This document shows positions 1-4,635 of a stretch of 53,944 nt of DNA, in pieces; position 1 is the first letter of the stretch; each line of letters begins with the position of its first letter. The translations under genes and the position numbers were made by a program. The notes under the pieces were generated by a model, which was not told the DNA's origin, made no database searches, and was given only the letters and a program-made list of their open reading frames with translations. The stretch spans positions 1 to 53,944 of IMG/VR virus record IMGVR_UViG_3300005663_000055. One strand, written 5' to 3'. This stretch comes from a virus.

Positions 1-6
1 AAATTT

Positions 7-80
7 TGGTTCTCCGGGAAGGAGTCGAACCTTCACCACCTGCTTATCAGGCGGGCGTGCGGAACCACCGACACCGGAGA
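7..80 (-). tRNA. tRNA-Ile(GAT)
   Basis: Acceptor TCTCCGG pairs with CCGGAGA, the T-arm is GAAGG-TTCGACT-CCTTC and CCA is encoded. The anticodon loop CTGATAA has U33 and anticodon GAT. The anticodon stem CCCGC/GCAGG has one C-A mismatch and the D-arm is weak. Confidence 0.75.
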
Positions 81-84
81 ATGA

Positions 85-161
85 TGGCGTTCCCGGCAGG
101 GCTCGAACCTGCACTCTCCCACTCCGGAGGCGGGTGCCTTATCCGATTAGGCTACGGGAAC
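85..161 (-). tRNA. tRNA-Arg(CCG)
   Basis: Acceptor GTTCCCG/CGGGAAC, T-arm GCAGG-TTCGAGC-CCTGC, encoded CCA, anticodon loop CTCCGGA closed by CCCGC/GTGGG. It reads CGG. Confidence 0.9.
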
Positions 162-162
162 A

Positions 163-237
163 TGGTACGCCTGCTAGGAATCCAACCTAGAACTTCGACT
201 TAGGAGGTCGACGTGATCTGCGTTTCACTACAGGCGC
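163..237 (-). tRNA. tRNA-Arg(CCT)
   Basis: Anticodon stem TCGAC/GTCGA is perfect around loop CTCCTAA (anticodon CCT, codon AGG). T-arm CTAGG-TTGGATT-CCTAG, encoded CCA. The 5' end abuts the stop codon of the next protein gene. Confidence 0.88.
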
Positions 238-720
238 TTAATCTCCTGGTCTTGCTCGCACCCGGTCTTCGATACCCGAAATCTTCGGCGGCGTGGACGA
301 CGGCAGGCGCTTCAACGCTTCTGAAAGATCTTCGTTGGCCTCTCTGGCCTTGGCCATGTCGACCTCCATGCTAATCTGGTGAGCCGACACGTGCATTGCA
401 TACTTGTGTACGAAGTCCGGAAGCAACTGGACCGCGCGTATGCGCTGCTCCCTCCGCGCGTCGATTAGCGGAGTCCAGTTGCTGCCTACATCCGAGGAGG
501 AGTACATCAACCGGAACTTGCCCTGGGCGTAACGGTACCAGCCGAGCCACTCCATGATCTCGCGGTCACCCATGTTCGGACTCTCAAAATGAAGTCCTGA
601 ACCCGTTTCCAGCAAGGCCTTCTCAACAGTGCGTATCACCTCGTTGGCCTCGTCACTCAGCTTATTGAGGTGTCCGGCGGCGCGCTTGATGCGCTCCAAG
701 TTCTCAGCTATTTCAGTCAT
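238..720 (-). CDS. hypothetical protein, 160 aa
   Basis: I do not recognise this protein. It is charged and predicted mainly helical. The first 45 residues (EIAENLERI, LNKLSDEANEVI) look coiled-coil prone and are followed by an aromatic patch (EWLGWYRYAQGKF). ATG at 720 has a GGAG Shine-Dalgarno 8 nt upstream. It ends with TAA one base before the 5' end of tRNA-Arg(CCT) and starts 38 nt after another tRNA gene, so it is a protein gene embedded in the tRNA array and probably shares its transcript. A role in tRNA handling is possible from context only. Confidence 0.8.
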   Translation of the reverse strand: MTEIAENLERIKRAAGHLNKLSDEANEVIRTVEKALLETGSGLHFESPNMGDREIMEWLGWYRYAQGKFRLMYSSSDVGSNWTPLIDARREQRIRAVQLLPDFVHKYAMHVSAHQISMEVDMAKAREANEDLSEALKRLPSSTPPKISGIEDRVRARPGD

Positions 721-757
721 CGTCAGATCTCCGTCAGGATGCCGTCAGGCAGAAAAA

Positions 758-833
758 TGGTACCCCGGCCAGGACTCGAACCTGGATCAGCGATTTCGTA
801 GACCGCCGTTCTCTCCAGTTGAACTACCAGGGC
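758..833 (-). tRNA. tRNA-Arg(ACG)
   Basis: Acceptor GCCCTGG/CCGGGGT, T-arm CCAGG-TTCGAGT-CCTGG, encoded CCA, anticodon loop CTACGAA in stem GCGGT/ATCGC. It reads CGT and, if A34 is deaminated, CGC and CGA. Confidence 0.88.
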
Positions 834-837
834 ATCT

Positions 838-910
838 TTTGTGCGAGAGGATTTGAACCCCCAATCTTCCGGTCCGTAGCCGGATGCCTTATCCGTTCGG
901 CCACGCTCAC
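838..910 (-). tRNA. tRNA-Arg(ACG), second copy, degenerate acceptor
   Basis: A perfect anticodon stem TCCGG/CCGGA encloses loop CTACGGA (anticodon ACG). The acceptor GTGAGCG/CGCACAA has A-A and G-A mismatches, and no CCA is encoded. It duplicates the anticodon of its neighbour, so it may be a decaying copy or a variant. Confidence 0.65.
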
Positions 911-920
911 ATATTTGTTT

Positions 921-994
921 TGGTTCGCCCTCAAGGATTTGAACCTTAATTGCCTGATCCAGAGTCAGGTGTCCTACCGTTAGACGAAGGGCGA
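921..994 (-). tRNA. tRNA-Gln(CTG)
   Basis: Perfect acceptor TCGCCCT/AGGGCGA, anticodon stem CCTGA/TCAGG with loop CTCTGGA (CTG, codon CAG), TTCAAAT T-loop, encoded CCA. Confidence 0.92.
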
Positions 995-996
995 AT

Positions 997-1071
997 TGGA
1001 GAGGCAGGTCGGAATTGAACCGACTCACAGCGGATTTGCAATCCGCTCCCTCACCGGTCGGGCTCTGCCTC
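997..1071 (-). tRNA. tRNA-Cys(GCA)
   Basis: Perfect acceptor GAGGCAG/CTGCCTC, anticodon stem GCGGA/TCCGC with loop TTGCAAA (GCA), U73 as expected for Cys, encoded CCA. The last codons of the small upstream gene run into its 5' end. Confidence 0.92.
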
Positions 1072-1269
1072 GTTATGTTTCTCCCACTTGGTCGAGTACG
1101 CGAACGAATAGCCTTCGACTCCTGAACCAGACACGTTCATCCGCTTATGCGTAACTCCGCAGACAACGTATTCGATCCCGGCGGCATCCAGCTTACCTGA
1201 GTAACCCGCGTGAGCTTCGCCACAGCGGCCACACTTCGCTGTCTGCCACTTGTTTCCAGTCTTCTTCAC
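1051..1269 (-). CDS. small zinc-ribbon-like protein, 72 aa
   Basis: I chose a GTG start at 1269 because a GGAG lies 5 nt upstream and the open frame further upstream would run through tRNA-His. The product has a CGRCG knuckle near residue 15 and a second cysteine in VVCGVTHKRM, consistent with a small treble-clef or zinc-ribbon fold. This is inferred from the cysteine pattern only. The C-terminal codons and the TGA stop lie inside the 5' part of tRNA-Cys, so messenger and tRNA overlap by about 20 nt. Processing of the tRNA would cut the 3' end off this message. Confidence 0.6.
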   Translation of the reverse strand: MKKTGNKWQTAKCGRCGEAHAGYSGKLDAAGIEYVVCGVTHKRMNVSGSGVEGYSFAYSTKWEKHNEAEPDR

Positions 1270-1289
1270 GCACGCTCCAAGATTATATT

Positions 1290-1365
1290 TGGGGTGACCG
1301 ACGGGAATCGAACCCGCTATTGCCCGGCCCACAACCGGGTGCCTATCCGTTTAGCTTCGATCACC
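1290..1365 (-). tRNA. tRNA-His(GTG)
   Basis: Anticodon stem CCCGG/CCGGG with loop TTGTGGG (GTG). Both histidine identity marks are visible: an encoded extra G at position -1 and C73. CCA is encoded. Confidence 0.93.
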
Positions 1366-1367
1366 AA

Positions 1368-1453
1368 TGGTGCACCCGAGTGGATTCGAACCACCACTCC
1401 CGCTAAGGAACTAGCTCCTGAAGCTAGCGCGTCTGCCGTTCCGCCACGAGTGC
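1368..1453 (-). tRNA. tRNA-Leu(CAG)
   Basis: Class II tRNA of 86 nt with a long variable arm. Anticodon stem CTAGC/GCTAG, loop TTCAGGA (CAG, codon CTG), T-arm TTCGAAT, encoded CCA. Confidence 0.93.
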
Positions 1454-1458
1454 AAAGC

Positions 1459-1536
1459 GGATGCGCCGGGTATCTCAACCCGCTGGGATGGGCTCAAAGC
1501 TCGCGGTATCACCCGTCTGCCCATGGCCGCGCATCC
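1459..1536 (-). other. tRNA-sized structured element without a readable anticodon
   Basis: A 78-nt stretch between two tRNA genes closed by a perfect 8-bp stem GGATGCGC/GCGCATCC. Near its 3' end is a T-arm-like hairpin CGGGT-TGAGAT-ACCCG. I find no 7-nt anticodon loop with U33 and no CCA. It may be a decayed tRNA or a tRNA-like RNA. Confidence 0.4.
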
Positions 1537-1544
1537 ATAGTTTC

Positions 1545-1620
1545 TGGTACCTGGGGTGGGGGTCGAACCCACGCTGTCTGGTTCCTAAAACCAGTGCCTC
1601 TGCCATTGGGCTACCCAGGC
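1545..1620 (-). tRNA. tRNA-Leu(TAG), class I variable arm
   Basis: Perfect anticodon stem CTGGT/ACCAG with loop TTTAGGA (TAG, codon CTA), T-arm GTGGG-TTCGACC-CCCAC, encoded CCA. Oddity: leucine tRNAs normally have a long variable arm, but here it is only 5 nt (ACAGC). Charging with leucine is therefore not assured. Confidence 0.8.
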
Positions 1621-1666
1621 ATGATTTCCAGATTGCCGCTCTCTGCTTTAACCGACGTACTCGGAG

Positions 1667-1690
1667 CCTGGGGACCCGAAGGTCCCCAGG
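1667..1690 (-). other. 10-bp hairpin with UUCG loop between tRNAs
   Basis: On the minus strand CCTGGGGACC-TTCG-GGTCCCCAGG is a perfect inverted repeat with a stable cUUCGg tetraloop. No T-tract follows, so it is more likely a spacer or processing structure in the tRNA precursor than a terminator. Confidence 0.6.
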
Positions 1691-1703
1691 CCGAGATTGT
1701 TGT

Positions 1704-1778
1704 TGGCTCCCCCGCCTGGACTCGAACCAGGAATAGCTGATTAACAGTCAGCCGTGATACCGATTTCACCACAGAGGA
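1704..1778 (-). tRNA. tRNA-Asn(GTT)
   Basis: Anticodon stem GCTGA/TCAGC with loop CTGTTAA (GTT), T-arm CCTGG-TTCGAGT-CCAGG, G73, encoded CCA. Confidence 0.92.
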
Positions 1779-1781
1779 ATC

Positions 1782-1856
1782 TGGTGGAGGAGACACCCGG
1801 TCCTCAGTGAGGGCAGTCTACAATGCCGCTGCTCTGCCTTCCGGCTGAAGCCTCCA
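1782..1856 (-). tRNA. tRNA-Tyr(GTA)-like, reduced T-arm
   Basis: CCA is encoded and TGGAGG/CCTCCA can pair as acceptor. A GGCA/TGCC stem surrounds TTGTAGA (anticodon GTA), and a hairpin CCTC-ACT-GAGG resembles the class II variable arm of Tyr tRNA. The T-arm has no TTCGA loop and is shortened, so this is a decayed or highly derived tRNA. Confidence 0.4.
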
Positions 1857-2000
1857 TAATTTGGATGGGTCTCTCCCTCTGTCACGCCTTCCCTCCGGAC
1901 TAATGTCCTTTCAGGATAACGAAGTTCGACGTGTCTCCGACCGCGCAGCGGCAATCCCACCACTTTTGTACAGGAGCAGGTGGCGCTCCCTCACGAGTAC

Positions 2001-2076
2001 TGGTGGAGACGCGGGGAATTGAACCCCGGACCTCGACACTGCCAGTGTCGCGCTCTACCGACTGAGCTACATCCCC
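2001..2076 (-). tRNA. tRNA-Ala(GGC)
   Basis: Canonical cloverleaf: D-arm GCTC/GAGC, anticodon stem CGACA/TGTCG with loop CTGGCAG (GGC), T-arm CGGGG-TTCAATT-CCCCG, encoded CCA. Confidence 0.95.
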
Positions 2077-2136
2077 ATCGCCGATACTTTTTATGCGGCT
2101 CGGCTTAGAAGGACTTTCACCTCCACGCCGCAGTTC

Positions 2137-2210
2137 TGGTGGAGACCACGAGAATCGAACTCGTCACGCTGACCATGCGAAGGTCAACAGCCACCTTGGC
2201 GTCGGTCCCC
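2137..2210 (-). tRNA. tRNA-Ala(CGC)
   Basis: Acceptor GGGGACC/GGTCTCC, anticodon stem TGACC/GGTCA with loop TTCGCAT (CGC), T-loop TTCGATT, encoded CCA. Confidence 0.9.
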
Positions 2211-2213
2211 ATT

Positions 2214-2237
2214 GTTCTTATCGGATTGCCGAGGCAA
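2214..2237 (-). promoter_or_regulatory. AATCCGATAA promoter-type motif
   Basis: The minus strand reads TTGCCTCGGCAATCCGATAA, matching a motif that recurs at intergenic sites (9301, 11076, 14010, 24621, 30411, 32822, 35231). It lies between two Ala tRNAs and could give an internal start for the distal array. Confidence 0.4.
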
Positions 2238-2253
2238 TCCGGGCAGGAAAATT

Positions 2254-2324
2254 TGGTGGAGGTACGGAGAATCGAACCCCGCTCTCGTCCTTGCAAGGGA
2301 CAGGATGCTCCCAAGACTACCCCC
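2254..2324 (-). tRNA. tRNA-Ala(TGC), short D-arm
   Basis: Acceptor GGGGGTA/TACCTCC, anticodon stem TGTCC/GGACG with loop CTTGCAA (TGC), T-loop TTCGATT, encoded CCA. At 71 nt it is short because the D-arm is reduced. Confidence 0.8.
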
Positions 2325-2326
2325 AT

Positions 2327-2404
2327 TGGTCCGAGGGGTCGGAATTGAACCGACGACTGTCCCTGGGCTTCAACCAAGCGCTCTTCCGGCTGAGCTACCC
2401 TCGG
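2327..2404 (-). tRNA. tRNA-Phe(GAA)
   Basis: Perfect acceptor CCGAGGG/CCCTCGG, D-arm GCTC/GAGC, anticodon stem CTTGG/CCAGG with loop TTGAAGC (GAA), T-loop TTCAATT, encoded CCA. Confidence 0.95.
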
Positions 2405-2420
2405 ATCATGTTGATCAGTG

Positions 2421-2444
2421 CCATATTCAGTTGTCAAAGACCAA
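2421..2444 (-). promoter_or_regulatory. boxA-like leader element before tRNA-Phe
   Basis: The minus strand reads GGTCTTTGACAACTGAATATGG, 17 nt ahead of the tRNA-Phe 5' end. It resembles boxA and the TTTGAAAACTGAATA leader of bacterial stable-RNA operons. It sits between the terminator at 2443-2482 and the tRNA. Confidence 0.5.
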
Positions 2445-2482
2445 TAAAAAACCCTCTTCCGGCCGGAGCCGGAAAAGGGTTT
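2443..2482 (-). terminator. Rho-independent terminator
   Basis: AAACCCTTTTCCGGC/GCCGGAAGAGGGTTT forms a 15-bp stem with one G-U and loop TCCG, followed by TTTTTTATT on the minus strand. It ends transcripts coming from the 2718-3257 gene and the hairpin-rich stretch before it. Confidence 0.9.
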
Positions 2483-2499
2483 GGAGTTCCTTCTCACGG

Positions 2500-2702
2500 T
2501 TCAGCCGGTTACGCAGCCCTCGCGCAATTTAACAGCGAGGCTGCGAGGGCGAAATGATACACCGCCGCCTGCTGTTGGCAGGAGGTAATCCGTCGCGATG
2601 AACTCGTTTTGGATCTGTGTATCATACCAGCACCGTTTAGGGGTGTCTGCCGGGAAGCGAGGCCCCCCGACAGACAAAGGAAGTGAGACCGTATAGGTCT
2701 CA
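2500..2702 (-). ncRNA. candidate structured RNA ahead of a terminator
   Basis: Four consecutive foldable segments lie downstream of the 2718-3257 gene. They are TGAGACC/GGTCTCA (2684-2702), GTCTG-CCGGG/CCCCG-CAGAC, a 9-bp inverted repeat ATGATACAC/GTGTATCAT (2554-2562 and 2617-2625) enclosing hairpin CCTGC/GCAGG, and GCAGCC-TCGC/GCGA-GGCTGC. The Rho-independent terminator follows. Short ORFs here have no Shine-Dalgarno and cross these structures. It could be a 3'UTR or a stand-alone RNA. Confidence 0.35.
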
Positions 2703-2717
2703 AGACGTATGAACACC

Positions 2718-3257
2718 TTACGCCACCAAAACGGAGGCGTCAACCGGTTTGTTCAGATTTCTTGGAGAAATCTTAAACCGCTCTCCGTACTCCTGGCGTG
2801 CCTTGACGTAGTAAAACTTGGCCCCGTCCGAAACTCCGTGCTGGTGCTTGGAGCCACGAAGCTCGTGGTACAGATTGGTCAGCGCCGTAATGCGCGCCTT
2901 CCGCTGGTCAATATCGTGCTCGATCCAGAAGTGGATCAGGTTGCCGGTCACCGTCAGACGACGGTGCCGGTCGGCGTACTCGTGGAAGCGCGGGTTGTTG
3001 TCCCGGTTGGACAGACTCCGGGCAGCCTTGGCCTCCTTCTGCTCAGCGGCTAGGGACTTCAGAAGCCGCTTGACCTGAGCGAAGACATGAAGATTGTGCG
3101 CCAGCTTGCGAGCGTCCTCCTGTTCTTCTTTCGGCATCCGCTCCCACAAGACCGACAGGCAATGGCGAATCCGACTGGCTTCAGTCGACTTACCATGGCC
3201 CTTGTAGATCAGGTGATGAAGCCTACGAAGATTGGTCCGATATTGTTTGGCCTGCAT
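2718..3257 (-). CDS. hypothetical protein, 179 aa
   Basis: Not recognised. The protein is strongly basic and predicted largely alpha-helical (CLSVLWERM, LKSLAAEQKEAKAARSL), with a C-terminal part rich in Tyr, Lys and Arg. That would suit nucleic-acid binding, but no motif is decisive. ATG at 3257 has GGAGG 8 nt upstream. The stop of the PTH2-like gene lies 2 nt upstream of this start, so the two are probably co-translated. The hairpin-rich stretch and terminator follow. Confidence 0.8.
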   Translation of the reverse strand: MQAKQYRTNLRRLHHLIYKGHGKSTEASRIRHCLSVLWERMPKEEQEDARKLAHNLHVFAQVKRLLKSLAAEQKEAKAARSLSNRDNNPRFHEYADRHRRLTVTGNLIHFWIEHDIDQRKARITALTNLYHELRGSKHQHGVSDGAKFYYVKARQEYGERFKISPRNLNKPVDASVLVA

Positions 3258-3259
3258 GG

Positions 3260-3592
3260 TTAGTTCCTCCAGAGTTTGTAGTTAGAGAAGATCCGGCGAG
3301 TGTTGCCGTTGATCGGGGCCGTGGCGAGAGCCGTGGCCTCGTTGTCCCTGTCGGGCTCGATGAACAGGACGTGATCGATCCCGCGCCGCGTCAGCCTGCG
3401 CGCGGCTTCGGTTAGAGCTTCTTCATCAGGGACTGAGCAGATGACGACGGACGGGGTGTCGCGGTCGTCTTGTTCGGCAAAGAACTTGCCGGAGTCGAAA
3501 GCAGCGTGTACGGCCTGAACCGTTTGCTGTTCCGAGGGGAGGTCCGTGCGGACCAAAACATAAAAATGCCTATGGATCTATGGTTCTGACAT
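3260..3592 (-). CDS. PTH2-type peptidyl-tRNA hydrolase, in-frame amber at codon 5
   Basis: From about residue 11 the frame matches the PTH2 family: a first strand ending VLVRTDL, a helix with AVHAAF, a strand TPSVVICSV, helix EEALTEAARRL and a last strand TALATAPI. PTH2 enzymes cleave peptidyl-tRNA released by ribosomes and recycle the tRNA. The only good start is ATG at 3592, with GGAG 7 nt upstream, and from there the frame reads M-S-E-P-TAG-I-H-R-H-F-Y-V before entering the domain. A bypass would be a TTG at 3556 without a Shine-Dalgarno, inside the first beta strand. Full-length product therefore needs amber read-through (a CTA-anticodon tRNA is encoded at 8983) or the gene is broken. Length without the leader is about 105 aa, typical for PTH2. 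Confidence 0.75.
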
Positions 3593-3604
3593 GATACTTC
3601 TCCT

Positions 3605-3853
3605 CTACTGATGTTCGCTGGTCTTATCCGACCCGGAGCGACACCGCTCACCAAGATCAGGGCCAGCAAAGCTCCCCGATACTACATCGGGACGCCGTCC
3701 TCCTTGCGACGAATTGACGTCCTCGTCGAACTCGACACCTTCCGGGCCAACTATGAAGCTGAGTTCAATGTACTCAGACCAAATAGTGACCGGAATCACA
3801 ACCGTATCCGGAGCGGGAGAGTAGGCTTCACCGACATGGTACTTTCTAACCAC
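3605..3853 (-). CDS. hypothetical protein, 82 aa
   Basis: GTG at 3853 has GAGGAAG 5 nt upstream and overlaps the end of the preceding gene by 8 nt. The first half (beta-rich, VVIPVTIWSEYIELSFIVG) looks like a genuine folded segment. The second half is Gly, Ser and Arg rich and less convincing. It stops at TAG 12 nt before the ATG of the PTH2-like gene and in the same frame, so amber suppression would fuse the two. Confidence 0.55.
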   Translation of the reverse strand: MVRKYHVGEAYSPAPDTVVIPVTIWSEYIELSFIVGPEGVEFDEDVNSSQGGRRPDVVSGSFAGPDLGERCRSGSDKTSEHQ

Positions 3854-4094
3854 GCTTCTTCCTCGATCCTGCTTCTGAGCCAGGGACCATGTACGGGTCC
3901 GCCAACTTCTCGCCATCCTTACCACAGACTACGACGAGAAACAAGTGCCAGATCCTCAACCAAACTGGCCGAATGTCGATGTAGTACGGGACCGGATCGG
4001 CCGGAGCCCAGTACTCGCCCCTGACCACGTTGCCCTCCTCGTCCAAGTAGGGCCAGTTTTCGTGCTTCTGGGTAGTCTCAGAGTTGTTTGGCAT
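3846..4094 (-). CDS. hypothetical protein with possible membrane helix, 82 aa
   Basis: ATG at 4094 lies inside the last codons of the preceding gene (17-nt overlap). The sequence has an acidic N-terminus, then a hydrophobic stretch VWLRIWHLFLVVVC near residues 47-60 that could span or sit on a membrane, then a basic tail ending KKRG. The stop is TAG. Function unknown. It is translationally coupled with both neighbours. Confidence 0.6.
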   Translation of the reverse strand: MPNNSETTQKHENWPYLDEEGNVVRGEYWAPADPVPYYIDIRPVWLRIWHLFLVVVCGKDGEKLADPYMVPGSEAGSRKKRG

Positions 4095-4635
4095 ACGACT
4101 CCATCTCGTGCTCGAACTTGATCCCCAAACCCACCCCTTCAGCATACTCCCTGATCCACAGACAAACAAGAGGCAGCAACGCCTCCACGTTAATTCCCGG
4201 ATCGTCGCTCGCCGCCACATGTATGCTGCCCACCATGACAGGGTCCTTGCCTTCCGCATCCTTTCGATAGACCCCAATCCTGTACTCCGTGAAGCGCGGC
4301 GTACGCCCCGGGGGAAGTCTCTCGTCGACACTCCTCTCCGCTACCAAGGATTTGAGTCTGAGGTAGCCCAACCCATCATAGGCATACACCACCTTGGACA
4401 ATTCTTCGAGCAGGTGATCCTTGAACAGCGCCATGATAACGCTCGGCGTCGTATCGATCTGCTTCCGGCATGCCTCAACCAGCGCGGAGGCTTCCTTCTC
4501 AATCTTGGACAAGATGTTCTGGACGCCGCTGGTCTTCTCCACCTGCCGGTACCACTGAGCTTCGTACACGACAACCTTCGCCCAATCCAGCGTGGTCATG
4601 TCGCTGGGGTGTGAACTGGCTACTCGTTTACCCAT
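4078..4635 (-). CDS. hypothetical protein, 185 aa
   Basis: Not recognised. Mixed alpha/beta composition with no cysteine cluster or nucleotide-binding motif. ATG at 4635 overlaps the end of the Pif1/RecD-like helicase gene by 8 nt, indicating coupling with it. The C-terminal half (RIGVYRKDAEG, VGSIHVAASDDP) looks like a beta-sheet segment. A partner of the helicase is a guess from position only. Confidence 0.75.
   Translation of the reverse strand: MGKRVASSHPSDMTTLDWAKVVVYEAQWYRQVEKTSGVQNILSKIEKEASALVEACRKQIDTTPSVIMALFKDHLLEELSKVVYAYDGLGYLRLKSLVAERSVDERLPPGRTPRFTEYRIGVYRKDAEGKDPVMVGSIHVAASDDPGINVEALLPLVCLWIREYAEGVGLGIKFEHEMESYAKQL

Noticed and set aside
1857-2000. Possible extra tRNA between the Tyr-like element and tRNA-Ala(GGC).
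   Set aside because: GGTGGG/CCCATC can pair at the ends, but there is no T-loop, anticodon loop or CCA.
2501-2743. Minus-strand ORF of 80 aa after the 179-aa gene.
   Set aside because: It crosses several strong hairpins, starts inside the previous gene and has no Shine-Dalgarno; treated as a structured non-coding stretch.
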